Shown: positions 17,289-24,318, numbered from the stretch's first letter. The stretch is 35,663 nucleotides of DNA from Microbacteriaceae bacterium PS02066 (GCA_029959545.1 JASCPH010000035.1:1-35663), one strand, 5' to 3'. Made by a program: numbers and translations. Notes: generated from the sequence alone by a model not told the origin.

Positions 17289-17447
17289 ATGTACATCGTG
17301 TCCCTGCTGCTGTTCCTGCTCGGGATGTTCGCGTTCGGCATCTCGTTCTCGGTGCCCGGTTTCCAGGCCGTCATCTTCGTGGCCGGCATCCTGCTCATCT
17401 CGGCAGCGATGGCCCTGCCGATCCACCTGCGGGCTCGCGCGAAGTAA
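17289..17447 (+). CDS. Small two-helix membrane protein, 52 aa
   Basis: A 52-aa protein starts at 17289 with AAGGAG 6 nt upstream and a -10-like TACTCT at 17258-17263. It consists of two hydrophobic helices (YIVSLLLFLLGMFAFGI and VIFVAGILLISAAMALPI) joined by a short Ser/Pro/Gly turn, and ends in a basic HLRARAK tail, so the C-terminus is probably cytoplasmic. The strong ribosome site, own promoter and clean membrane pattern support it as real. Function is unknown. It is convergent with the DUF3817 gene, with only 6 nt between the stop codons. Confidence 0.75.
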   Translation: MYIVSLLLFLLGMFAFGISFSVPGFQAVIFVAGILLISAAMALPIHLRARAK

Positions 17448-17453
17448 GTCTGC

Positions 17454-17918
17454 TCAGGCCCGACCGCCAGGAGGGCCGATCACGAGCAGCGCCGCGAAGG
17501 CCACCGCGACGGCGGCGGCGATCACCGCGGCGGACAGCACCGGTCGACGCAGCACGGAACGCAGCAGACGGTCGTGCCATACCGCATCCCGCGGATCGGA
17601 GCCCGCCTGCAATCGCCACGCGCCGAGCAGTCGGCCGGTCCGCGACAGCCACAGCTCGACGGGCAGCGTCGCGTAGGGAACCACCGCGCTGATGAGCGCC
17701 AGGATCGTCGCCCCACCGCTCCACCGCTGGTTCTTGGCGACGAGAATCACGGTCACCCCGTACGACAGGAACACGAAGCCGTGGATGCCGCCGCCGATCG
17801 TCACGGCGGGTGCGAAGCTCGTCACGGCGCGCACGATGAGCCCTCCGATCAGCAGGGTCCACGAGACCATCTCGGCGATGGCGAGAGTGCGAAACAGGGC
17901 GTAGGGCGTGCGGAACAC
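17454..17918 (-). CDS. DUF3817 membrane protein
   Basis: This 154-aa protein begins with the DUF3817 pattern: FRTLAIAEMVSWTLLIGG (helix 1), a conserved GGGIHGFVFLSYGVTVILV (helix 2 with its His-Gly) and ISAVVPYATLPVELWL (helix 3). The C-terminus adds a polar stretch and a further hydrophobic segment (SAAVIAAAVAVAFAALLVIG), making it longer than the roughly 100-aa core of the family. The start codon is GTG at 17918, with CGGAG as a weak ribosome site. DUF3817 proteins are small actinobacterial and Gram-positive membrane proteins of unknown role. Confidence 0.85.
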   Translation of the reverse strand: MFRTPYALFRTLAIAEMVSWTLLIGGLIVRAVTSFAPAVTIGGGIHGFVFLSYGVTVILVAKNQRWSGGATILALISAVVPYATLPVELWLSRTGRLLGAWRLQAGSDPRDAVWHDRLLRSVLRRPVLSAAVIAAAVAVAFAALLVIGPPGGRA

Positions 17919-17983
17919 GGGCGACTCCGGAGGTGGATCTGCGCGCTCGAATCGGCGCTCTCCGCAGCCTAGACGGGAAATCT

Positions 17984-18445
17984 TCAGTCTTGCTGAAGGA
18001 TCTCTCCGAACGGCTGCTCATGCAGTCCGCGCAGTGCGGACGAGAGCGCAGGCACACCGGCGCCGAACACTTCATCGAGCGCCGCGAGCCGCGCATCCGC
18101 CTCGGCGAGCGCGGCCGCGCCCTTGGTCGTCACACGGAGATCGGATGCGGCGCCCGCGTGCGCGGTGGCGTCCTCGACCAGCCCCTCGCCGGCGAGCGTC
18201 TTGACGGCGGTGTGCGCCGTCTGCACCGTGATCTGGGAGCGGCGGGCGAGTTCGGAGAACGAGATGCCGGGCGTCGCCTGCACGTGGGCGAGAAGACCGT
18301 ACTTGCGGGTCGTGAGCCCGAGGTCCTTCAGGGCGGCGTTCAAGCGAGCGTCCCACACGGCGGAGACCGTCAGAAGCGCGATGACCGGACTGAACGGCGG
18401 GCGCTGCCCGGCGGGCTGCGTCGCCCCGTGCGTCTTATCGGCCAT
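17984..18445 (-). CDS. MarR-family transcriptional regulator
   Basis: This 153-aa winged-helix protein has a dimerisation helix (PVIALLTVSAVWDARLNAALK), the helix-turn-helix ISFSELARRSQITVQTAHTAVKTL and a wing ending DLRVTTKGAAAL, followed by a C-terminal helix. MarR proteins usually repress their own and neighbouring genes and respond to small phenolic or oxidising ligands, but nothing here identifies the ligand. No Shine-Dalgarno is present. TACGAT (minus strand, 18452-18457) lies exactly 6 nt before the ATG, so the mRNA should be leaderless. It is divergent from the methyltransferase, and both -10 elements lie in the same 49-bp gap. Confidence 0.9.
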   Translation of the reverse strand: MADKTHGATQPAGQRPPFSPVIALLTVSAVWDARLNAALKDLGLTTRKYGLLAHVQATPGISFSELARRSQITVQTAHTAVKTLAGEGLVEDATAHAGAASDLRVTTKGAAALAEADARLAALDEVFGAGVPALSSALRGLHEQPFGEILQQD

Positions 18446-18494
18446 CTGATCATCGTATCCGTCGCCACCCCACCGCGGCCGGTAGCGTGAGGGG

Positions 18495-19604
18495 ATGGAG
18501 TTCCGGTTCGACGCGCTGCGACGCTGGCCCGATGTCGAGTCGCCCGATCTCGTGGCGGTCGATGCGGCCGACCGGCTCCTGCTGGACGAGTCCGCCGCCT
18601 GCCGCGCCGGACTGAGCGCGGATGACGTCGCGGTCATCGGCGACGAGTACGGCGCGCTCACGCTCGGCGCAGCGGCCACCTCTTCCGGCGTCGTGCGGGT
18701 GCATCAGGATGCGCTCACCGGCGAGCAGTCTCTCGCCGCCAACGCGCCACGAGTGGGCCTCACGGATCGCTACCGGTCGATGGAGCTGACGGGTGCGCTC
18801 GTGGCGGGCGCGCGGGTGGTCCTTCTTCGACTCCCCCGCTCGCTCGACGCCTTGGAGGATGCTGCGGCGCTGATCGCCGCGCACGCGGCACCGGATGTCG
18901 TCGTGTTCGCCGGTGGACGCATCAAGCACATGTCGACGGCGATGAACGAGGTCCTCCGCCGCTTCTTCGGCACGCTCGATGTCACCCACGCCCGCCAGAA
19001 ATCGCGTGTCCTGATCGCCCGCGACCCTCTCGACGGCCACGATCCCGAGCCTCGACGCGCCGTGCACGACGGCATCACGGTGTGCGCCTACGGAGGCGCG
19101 TTCGCCGGATCGGCGATCGATATCGGCACCCGGTTCCTGCTGGCGCACCTTCCCGCGCGCGTCCCCGAGGGCGGCCCGCTCGTCGACCTCGCGTGCGGAA
19201 CAGGCGTGGTCGCCGCATTCCTCGCTCTGCGGCATCCCGATCGCGAGGTCTACGCGTCCGATCGCTCCGCGGCCGCCGTCGCCTCGGCGCGGGCGACGGC
19301 CGAGGCGAACGGCGTTTCCGACCGCGTCCGTGTCGTCCGGGATGACCGTCTCGGCGCCGTCCCGGACGCCAGCGTCTCCTTCATCGCCCTGAACCCGCCC
19401 TTCCACTCGGGCGCCGCTGTCACGACGGACCTCGCGGCTCCCCTGTTCCAGGATGCGGCGCGCACCCTCCGCTCCGGCGGTGAGCTGTGGACCGTGTGGA
19501 ACTCGGCACTGCGCTACCGTCCGGCGCTCGAGCGCCTCGTCGGCCCGACGCGGCAGGTCGCCCGCAACACGAAGTTCACCGTCACGGTCTCCACCGGCCG
19601 CTGA
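18495..19604 (+). CDS. RlmG/RsmC-like class I SAM-dependent methyltransferase
   Basis: This 369-aa methyltransferase has an N-terminal non-catalytic domain (about 1-190) and a C-terminal Rossmann-like catalytic domain. The latter has the SAM-binding DLACGTGVVAA (from residue 231), YASDRSAAAVASA and the catalytic NPPFH motif (300-304), which is characteristic of enzymes that methylate exocyclic amino groups of guanine in rRNA (RlmG, RsmC) and related MTS-domain proteins. The two-domain architecture and length fit that group. The exact target nucleotide is not determinable. TAGCGT (18483-18488) lies 6 nt before the ATG; the intervening GAGGGG could also serve as a ribosome site. A repeat cluster follows the stop codon. 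Confidence 0.87.
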   Translation: MEFRFDALRRWPDVESPDLVAVDAADRLLLDESAACRAGLSADDVAVIGDEYGALTLGAAATSSGVVRVHQDALTGEQSLAANAPRVGLTDRYRSMELTGALVAGARVVLLRLPRSLDALEDAAALIAAHAAPDVVVFAGGRIKHMSTAMNEVLRRFFGTLDVTHARQKSRVLIARDPLDGHDPEPRRAVHDGITVCAYGGAFAGSAIDIGTRFLLAHLPARVPEGGPLVDLACGTGVVAAFLALRHPDREVYASDRSAAAVASARATAEANGVSDRVRVVRDDRLGAVPDASVSFIALNPPFHSGAAVTTDLAAPLFQDAARTLRSGGELWTVWNSALRYRPALERLVGPTRQVARNTKFTVTVSTGR

Positions 19605-19630
19605 GGCCCGACTCCCGCAGCCCGCCCTCT

Positions 19631-19669
19631 TCCCCTGTCACAGCTCGAGTTCCCCTGTCACAGCTCGAG
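19631..19669. repeat. 20-bp tandem direct repeat, two copies
   Basis: TCCCCTGTCACAGCTCGAG occurs at 19631-19649 and again at 19651-19669, with a period of exactly 20 bp. The first 12 bases are shared with the inverted repeat at 19714-19759. It is non-coding, between convergent genes. Confidence 0.9.
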
Positions 19670-19679
19670 CCCCGAGCGT

Positions 19680-19693
19680 CGATCTGCGACAGG
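19680..19693. repeat. Degenerate inverted copy of the same repeat unit
   Basis: CGATCTGCGACAGG at 19680-19693 matches the reverse orientation of the unit (CGATCTGTGACAGG) with one substitution. It links the tandem pair to the hairpin. Confidence 0.6.
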
Positions 19694-19713
19694 CGAGCAA
19701 TCGCCTTCTCGGC

Positions 19714-19759
19714 TCCCCTGTCACAGATCGCAGCGAAAGCGGCGATCTGTGACAGGGGA
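19714..19759. repeat. 18-bp perfect inverted repeat, REP-like hairpin
   Basis: TCCCCTGTCACAGATCGC (19714-19731) and its exact reverse complement (19742-19759) are separated by 10 nt. Those 10 nt can extend the stem by two GC pairs, after one A-G mismatch, and close it with a GAAA tetraloop. It lies 9 nt from the acs stop codon. It may act as a bidirectional terminator, though there is no T-run, and the extra copies nearby suggest a dispersed REP/BIME-type element. Confidence 0.85.
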
Positions 19760-19768
19760 ACGAAGCCG

Positions 19769-21763
19769 TCAGCGGCCGAGTGCCTCGCGAACGATCGCCT
19801 CGATCCGCGGCGGGACCGTCTCGTCCTGCAGCGACGTCGTATCGCCCAATGGCCGCCCGTCGACGAGGTCCACGAGCAGGCGACGCATGATCTTTCCGCT
19901 GCGCGTCTTCGGAAGATCGGGCACCGTGAAGACGTAGGTCGGCTGCGCCACCGGCCCGATCGCGGTGCGCACATGCTGGCGGAGCGCCGCCGCATCCTGC
20001 GCATTCGTGACGAAGGCGGCGATGGCCTGCCCCGTCACGTCATCTGAGACGCCGACGACCGCGGCCTCCCCTACGGCGGGATGCGCGACGAGCGCGGACT
20101 CGATCTCGATCGTCGACAGCCGGTGGCCCGAGACATTGATCACGTCATCCACCCGACCCAGCACCCACAGATCACCGTCGGCGTCGAGCTTCGCGCCGTC
20201 TCCGGCGAGGAAGTACCCGTGCGCGGCGAAACGCTTCCAGTAGGAGTCCCGGTACCGCTCGGGGTTTCCCCATACGGTGCGCGACATCCCCGGCCAGGTC
20301 CCGTCCACGACGAGCAGCCCGCCGCCGCCGGGACCCACATCAGCGCCGTCGGCGTCGACCACACGCACGCGCAATCCCGGAAGCGCCGTGAGCGCCGAAC
20401 CCGGCTTGAGGGTGGAGACGCCCGGCAGCGGGGCGGCGATCGCGCCGCCCGTCTCCGACTGCCACCACGTGTCGACCACGGGCGTCTCGCCGCGACCGAG
20501 GTGTCGGTGGAACCAGACCCACGCCTCCGGGTTGATCGCCTCGCCCACCGTGCCCAGCAGCCGCAGCGAGGAGAGCTCGTACCGAGCCGGCGGTCCGTCG
20601 GGGAACCGGCTCATGAGCGAGCGGATGAGGGTGGGCGCCGTGTAGTACGTCGTCACGGCATAACGTTCCAGGATCTGGAAGTGGCGCTCCCAGTCGGGAG
20701 TGTCAGGCGTCCCCTCGTAGAGGACGCTCGTCACGCCGTTGAGCAGGGGCCCGTAGGTCTCGTAGCTGTGCGCGGTGACCCAGGCGAGGTCGGCGGTGCA
20801 CCAGTAGACGTCGGTCTCGGGCTTCGCGTCGAACACCGCCCAGTACGTCCACGCGACGTGCGTCAGCCATCCGCCGGTCGTGTGCACCAGCCCCTTGGGC
20901 TTGCCGGTGGTTCCGCTCGTGTAGATGATGAACAGCGGCGTCTCCGCGTCGAAGAACTCCGGCTCGTGCGTGTCCGGGGCGGCGTCGACCGTCTCGTGCC
21001 ACCACAGGTCGCGTCCCTCGGTCCACGCGACCTCGGAGCCGGTGCGGCGGATCACGAGCACGTGCTCGATCGATGCGACGCCGGCGACCGCCGCATCCGC
21101 CTGGTGTTTGACGGGCACGGCGGCTCCGCGGCGATACTGCCCGTCGGTCGTGACGAGGAGCTTGGCACCCGTGTCCTCGACGCGGAAACGAACGGCCTCC
21201 GCAGAGAAGCCGCCGAACACGAGCGAATGGATGGCGCCGATGCGCGCCACGGCGAGCTGAATGATCACCGTCTCCACCAGCACCGGGAGATAGACCACGA
21301 CCCGGTCTCCCTTGCCGATCCCCATCGCGGTCAGCGCGTTCGCCGCCTTCGCGACCTCGCGCTGCAGTTCGGCATACGTGATCGTCCGCCGATCGCCGGG
21401 TTCACCCTCGAAGTGGAAGGCGACCCGGTCACCGTGCCCGGCGGAAACGTGCCGATCCACGGCATTTACCGAGGCATTCAGACGTCCGCCGATGAACCAT
21501 TCCGCAGACGGGATGCTCTCACCGACCGTGGGCTGCCAGCGATGCGCGGTGTGCCAGGGCTCGGCCCAGTCGAGGATCTCGGCCCGGTGCGCCCAGAACG
21601 TCTCGGGATCCTGACCCGCGCGATCGATCCACTCGCGCCGGATCCACTCCTCGGTCACGTTCGCGCGCTTCGCGAACGCGGCCGGCGGCGCGAAGGTACG
21701 GCGCTCCTCGAGCAGGCTGCGGATGGTGTCGTCGTGCGCGGATGCGGTGATGGACGTGCTCAT
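19769..21763 (-). CDS. acs: Acetyl-CoA synthetase
   Basis: This 664-aa AMP-forming acyl-CoA synthetase activates acetate to acetyl-CoA via acetyl-AMP. Visible motifs are the phosphate loop YTSGTTGKPKG, the preceding IGAIHSLVFGGFSAEA, the acetate-pocket WWQSETGG, the adenylate motif GYFLAGDGAKLDADGDLWVLGR and the C-terminal PKTRSGKIMRR, whose Lys is the residue acetylated in other Acs enzymes. Length is typical (about 650). The ATG at 21763 has GGAAGAG 4 nt upstream; an upstream reading from 21817 would add 18 unconserved residues. It stands alone, convergent with the methyltransferase. Confidence 0.96.
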   Translation of the reverse strand: MSTSITASAHDDTIRSLLEERRTFAPPAAFAKRANVTEEWIRREWIDRAGQDPETFWAHRAEILDWAEPWHTAHRWQPTVGESIPSAEWFIGGRLNASVNAVDRHVSAGHGDRVAFHFEGEPGDRRTITYAELQREVAKAANALTAMGIGKGDRVVVYLPVLVETVIIQLAVARIGAIHSLVFGGFSAEAVRFRVEDTGAKLLVTTDGQYRRGAAVPVKHQADAAVAGVASIEHVLVIRRTGSEVAWTEGRDLWWHETVDAAPDTHEPEFFDAETPLFIIYTSGTTGKPKGLVHTTGGWLTHVAWTYWAVFDAKPETDVYWCTADLAWVTAHSYETYGPLLNGVTSVLYEGTPDTPDWERHFQILERYAVTTYYTAPTLIRSLMSRFPDGPPARYELSSLRLLGTVGEAINPEAWVWFHRHLGRGETPVVDTWWQSETGGAIAAPLPGVSTLKPGSALTALPGLRVRVVDADGADVGPGGGGLLVVDGTWPGMSRTVWGNPERYRDSYWKRFAAHGYFLAGDGAKLDADGDLWVLGRVDDVINVSGHRLSTIEIESALVAHPAVGEAAVVGVSDDVTGQAIAAFVTNAQDAAALRQHVRTAIGPVAQPTYVFTVPDLPKTRSGKIMRRLLVDLVDGRPLGDTTSLQDETVPPRIEAIVREALGR

Positions 21764-21866
21764 GACTCTTCCGGATCGGTGGAGCTCCCAGCATCCCGCG
21801 CGCTCTGCGACCGGCAAATTCGGGTGACGCTTCGTGACAGGGTGGGCACGGGCCTACGCTGGGCGC

Positions 21867-22118
21867 ATGCCCGCGAAGCGCGTCGTCGCCCCGTCTCTGA
21901 ACCCGGACAGCAAGCCCAAAGGTCCGGCCTCCTACTTCCCGAGCATCGAGAAGACGTATGGACGCCCCATTCAGGAGTGGCTGGATGTCGCCGTGGCGGG
22001 ACTGACAGCGAGCGAGACGCACATGGCCGTCGTGTCGGAGCTCAAGAGCGCTCACGGGATGGGCCACGGCCACGCGAACGCGATCGTCGCCTACGCAAAG
22101 GCCGAGCTCGCGAAGTAG
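21867..22118 (+). CDS. DUF4287 domain protein, 83 aa
   Basis: An 83-aa protein has the DUF4287 pattern: GPASYFPSIEKTYGRPIQEW, VAVVSELKSAHGMGHGHANA and a final VAYAKAEL helix. The GMGHGHANAIV segment is the most diagnostic. The function of the family is unknown. TACGCT at 21855-21860 precedes the ATG by 6 nt and there is no Shine-Dalgarno, so it is leaderless. It is divergent from acs and convergent with a tiny acidic gene. Confidence 0.85.
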   Translation: MPAKRVVAPSLNPDSKPKGPASYFPSIEKTYGRPIQEWLDVAVAGLTASETHMAVVSELKSAHGMGHGHANAIVAYAKAELAK

Positions 22119-22124
22119 TCGGCC

Positions 22125-22256
22125 TCAGGAGTCCTCGCCGCTGCCGTCGATGACGGACTCCGCCCCGTCCGACTGCGGGTCGTCGGGCTCAGCCGCGGTG
22201 GTCGTGTCGGGCTCAGGGCCCGGGGTCACACCTGCGCGATCTTCAGGGATCGACAT
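22125..22256 (-). CDS. Small acidic protein, 43 aa
   Basis: A 43-residue reading frame starts at ATG 22256 with a strong GGGAGG ribosome site 6-7 nt upstream. The product (MSIPEDRAGVTPGPEPDTTT, then a tail rich in Asp, Glu, Ser and Gly) is highly acidic and probably disordered. It starts 2 nt after the stop of the 46-aa gene, whose last codons contain its ribosome site, so the pair is translationally linked. I do not recognise a family. Confidence 0.6.
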   Translation of the reverse strand: MSIPEDRAGVTPGPEPDTTTAAEPDDPQSDGAESVIDGSGEDS

Positions 22257-22258
22257 CG

Positions 22259-22399
22259 TCAGCCTCCCGACGGGTTGTCGACGGGGGTGCCGTCTTCGTC
22301 GGTCGTGATGTCCTCGCCGGCATCCTGCTCGACGGGCGAGACTCCGGATGCGGTGTCCGCGTCGTCCGGGCCAGGCGCGTTCTGCTTGTCGTTGTTCAT
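22259..22399 (-). CDS. Small acidic protein, 46 aa
   Basis: A 46-residue frame starts at ATG 22399: MNNDKQNAPGPDDADTASGV, then an acidic stretch EQDAGEDITTDEDGTPVDN and a Gly-rich end. It lacks hydrophobic residues and is probably disordered. There is no clear ribosome site; TGTACT lies 7 nt before the ATG and could be a -10 for a leaderless mRNA. An upstream ATG at 22447 adds 16 basic residues of different character and is less likely. It is the first gene of a two-gene unit with the 43-aa protein. Function is unknown. Confidence 0.6.
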   Translation of the reverse strand: MNNDKQNAPGPDDADTASGVSPVEQDAGEDITTDEDGTPVDNPSGG

Positions 22400-22464
22400 G
22401 CGTCCCAGTACACGCGTGTCAGACCGAGTCACCGACGGGGTTGACACCCGTCACACCGCGCCCG

Positions 22465-22629
22465 TCAGTCGCGAGGATCGCTCGGGCGCACGGGAGCGTC
22501 CTCGGCGATGTCGATGCGGGTCACGCCGTCGTGCTCCGACACGACGATGCGAGGCTTCGCGTCCTCTTCCGTGGCGTTGGGCGCACTCGTCAGCTGATCA
22601 CGCCGCTTCTCTTCGTCGCTCATTTCCAT
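22465..22629 (-). CDS. Small charged protein, 54 aa
   Basis: A 54-residue frame starts at ATG 22629: MEMSDEEKRRDQLTSAPNAT, then KPRIVVSEHDGVTRIDIAED and APVRPSDPRD. The middle looks like two short beta strands (PRIVVSE, VTRIDIA) between disordered ends. The start is supported by TACAGT (minus strand, 22636-22641) exactly 6 nt upstream, a leaderless arrangement; a second ATG two codons in lacks this. It has no known family to my knowledge and lies upstream of the two other tiny acidic genes on the same strand. Confidence 0.65.
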   Translation of the reverse strand: MEMSDEEKRRDQLTSAPNATEEDAKPRIVVSEHDGVTRIDIAEDAPVRPSDPRD

Positions 22630-22686
22630 GCGATCACTGTATGAGCCGTGGCGCGCGAGAGCGCAGGGCTTGACGCGACCACGCGA

Positions 22687-22878
22687 TCAGGCGAACACCT
22701 GATGCCAGGCGGCGATGGGGAACTCGTCGAGGCGAAAGCTCCCGAAGCCCGTGAGACAGCGAGCCCTCGTTCCGGGAAGCGCGACGTCGAGGCGTTGTTC
22801 GGTCAGCACGGTGTCGCCGCACACCGCCACGTGCACGAGCGCAAGGCTCCAGGACTCAAAGGCCTCCTTGCGATTCAT
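22687..22878 (-). CDS. Hypothetical protein, 63 aa
   Basis: A 63-residue frame (MNRKEAFESWSLALVHVAVC, then VLTEQRLDVALPGTRARCLTGF and a DEFPIAAWHQVF end) has a natural amino-acid composition with aromatic and hydrophobic residues, unlike the Arg/Pro-rich shadow frames typical of this GC content. Upstream in-frame codons contain a stop, which fixes the ATG at 22878. Only a weak GATGG precedes it. No family is recognised. The 121 nt between it and the acetyltransferase hold that gene's promoter. Confidence 0.5.
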   Translation of the reverse strand: MNRKEAFESWSLALVHVAVCGDTVLTEQRLDVALPGTRARCLTGFGSFRLDEFPIAAWHQVFA

Positions 22879-22943
22879 CCATCGGCATCAAGCTAGCTCC
22901 ATCTGTTCGCGGAAACGTCGTCCGCGGGCCGTGCCCGCGCGCG

Positions 22944-22984
22944 TTGACGCGACCTCCCTCAGCAGATAAGTTGTGATTGACAAC
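22944..22984 (+). promoter_or_regulatory. Promoter with overlapping palindromic operator for the acetyltransferase
   Basis: A -35 TTGACG (22944-22949) and a -10 TAAGTT (22967-22972) are spaced 17 bp. The inverted repeat GTTGT-GATTG-ACAAC (22970-22984) covers the end of the -10 and the likely start site. The layout suggests repression by a small dimeric regulator such as a MarR or TetR protein. Confidence 0.7.
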
Positions 22985-22999
22985 AAATGAGGAGCTGGC

Positions 23000-23617
23000 A
23001 TGACCCCCGCCCTGCAGGAAGCGCTCGACGACCTCACCCGGCTGGCGGAGGACGACGACGATCTGCGCGCCCTCCTCGCGCATGACTGGCTGCGGTACCG
23101 CACGTCCCCCGCTCTCCAGAAGCTGACGAGGGATGCGCACGCCGCCTGCGCGCGCTTCAACCTCCTGTACCACTCCTCACCCGACGAAGCGCGCGCGGTG
23201 TTCGCCGAGCTCGTGCCCGGCGCCGGGGCGGATGTCGACGTGCGCCCACCTGTCACGATCGACTACGGCGCGCGACTGACGATCGGCGACCGCACCTTCA
23301 TCAACGCCGACTTCATGGTGATCGGCGGCGGCGCCGTCACGATCGGCGAGGACTGCCTCATCGGTCCGCGTTGCAGCATCTACACGCCGAACCACGCCGA
23401 GGACATCGAACGGCGCCGCGCCGGGTGGGAGCTTCCCCAACCCGTGACCATCGGCTCCAACGTCTGGCTGGGCGGGTCGGTGACGCTCACCCCGGGCGTC
23501 ACGATCGGCGACAACAGCATCATCGGAGCGGGCTCCGTGGTCACCCATGACGTCCCCGCCGGCGTGCTCGCCGCGGGCAACCCCGCCCGCAGCTTGCGCC
23601 CCATCCGCGCGTCGTAG
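23000..23617 (+). CDS. Sugar O-acetyltransferase, left-handed beta-helix (maltose/galactoside acetyltransferase-like)
   Basis: This 205-aa hexapeptide-repeat acetyltransferase transfers acetyl from acetyl-CoA to a sugar hydroxyl. A helical N-terminal domain (DDLRALLAHDWLRYRTSPAL, FNLLYHSSPDEAR) is followed by repeats (ARLTIGDRTFINADFMVIGG, VTIGEDCLIGPRC) and the conserved YTPNHAEDIERRRAGWE loop with the catalytic His. The end has VTIGSNVWLGGSVTLTPG, IGDNSIIGAGSVVT and AGNPAR. GAGGAG lies 5-6 nt before the ATG at 23000. It stands alone with its own promoter and operator. Confidence 0.93.
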   Translation: MTPALQEALDDLTRLAEDDDDLRALLAHDWLRYRTSPALQKLTRDAHAACARFNLLYHSSPDEARAVFAELVPGAGADVDVRPPVTIDYGARLTIGDRTFINADFMVIGGGAVTIGEDCLIGPRCSIYTPNHAEDIERRRAGWELPQPVTIGSNVWLGGSVTLTPGVTIGDNSIIGAGSVVTHDVPAGVLAAGNPARSLRPIRAS

Positions 23618-23639
23618 GGCGCCTGACGGCGACGGCCAG

Positions 23640-24109
23640 TCAGTCCGTCAGGAGCTCCCTGATAGCGAGACCGACCGCCTCGGGTCGCTCCAGCATCATC
23701 ATGTGGCCGGTCTCCGGGATGACCGCGGATGAGGCGGCTTCGCGCCGAGCAGAGTCGGGGACGTCCCATCCACCGATGCTGCGCTCACCCGCGACCAAGT
23801 GCACCGGCTTGCTGGCGAAGACCCGCTTCAGCAGCGCGTCGTAGTCGGCCCGCCCGGTCACCTCCACGATAACCGCCGCCGAGTCCCACACCGTCCGCCA
23901 GGGCTGGTACGCGAGTGCCTCCTCCGCTTTGGCGAGGTTTCCGACGGTGACGGGTACTCCGTCGGCGGCGAGGAGGGCCTCGGGGTCGCTGAACCTCTGC
24001 GTGATCACGCGCTGCGCCTCCCTCTCGCCGAGCTGACCGAATGCGGGGCAGGTTCCGCGAGAGGGCCGAACAGCCCGTGGACGAAGACGGCAGGTACGGA
24101 CGATCGCAT
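23640..24109 (-). pseudogene. Alpha/beta hydrolase with internal deletion and frameshift
   Basis: From an ATG at 24109 the first 20 residues (MRSSVPAVFVHGLFGPLAEP) match the start of an alpha/beta hydrolase with its oxyanion HG motif, but this frame stops at 24005. Another frame continues with AFGQLGEREAQRVITQRFSD and runs to 23640, giving the lid and C-terminal part, including KPVHLVAGERSIGGWDVP and PETGHMMMLERPE with the catalytic His. The GxSxG nucleophile elbow and roughly 100 or more central residues are missing. About 156 codons remain, against 260-280 in intact members. It is therefore a decaying gene, unless the assembly is wrong here. A terminator of the upstream small gene lies just before it. 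Confidence 0.75.
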
Positions 24110-24133
24110 CGATCCATCTCAGCGCCTGTGCAA

Positions 24134-24170
24134 GAGAAAGGGGGCGGATGCGAACACCCGCCCCCTTCTC
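24134..24170 (-). terminator. Rho-independent terminator of the 44-aa gene
   Basis: GAGAAAGGGGGCGG and CCGCCCCCTTCTC form a 13-bp stem with one bulged A and a 10-nt loop. On the minus strand it is followed by CTTTCTCTTG. It starts 14 nt downstream of the small basic gene. Confidence 0.8.
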
Positions 24171-24183
24171 ACGCGCCCTTCGA

Positions 24184-24318
24184 TCAGCGGCCGGCATCCT
24201 TACGCGGCTTGAGGAACAGCTCGGGCTCGCGCTTCTCGCGCTTCGCTGCTCGCTTCTGCTTGATCGACAGCTGCGGGGCCTTCTTGGCACCTCGCGTGTT
24301 CGGCGTCTTCTTGGACAT
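24184..24318 (-). CDS. Small basic protein, 44 aa
   Basis: A 44-residue frame starts at ATG 24318: MSKKTPNTRGAKKAPQLSIK, then QKRAAKREKREPELFLKPRK and a short end. About a third of the residues are Lys or Arg, suggesting nucleic-acid or ribosome association. Support comes from a promoter (TTGATT, 16 bp, TATGGT) about 40-70 nt upstream, AGGGGAAG ahead of the start, and a strong terminator right after the stop. Its function is unknown; similar tiny lysine-rich proteins are common in actinobacteria. Confidence 0.7.
   Translation of the reverse strand: MSKKTPNTRGAKKAPQLSIKQKRAAKREKREPELFLKPRKDAGR

Noticed and set aside
19631..19759. CRISPR array
   Set aside because: The units are only about 19 bp, occur in both orientations, the tandem pair has a single base between copies, and there are no spacers or cas genes.
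22856..23173. A 105-codon minus-strand frame across the acetyltransferase start and promoter
   Set aside because: It runs antisense through a conserved gene and through a clear promoter/operator, with no domain or ribosome site.
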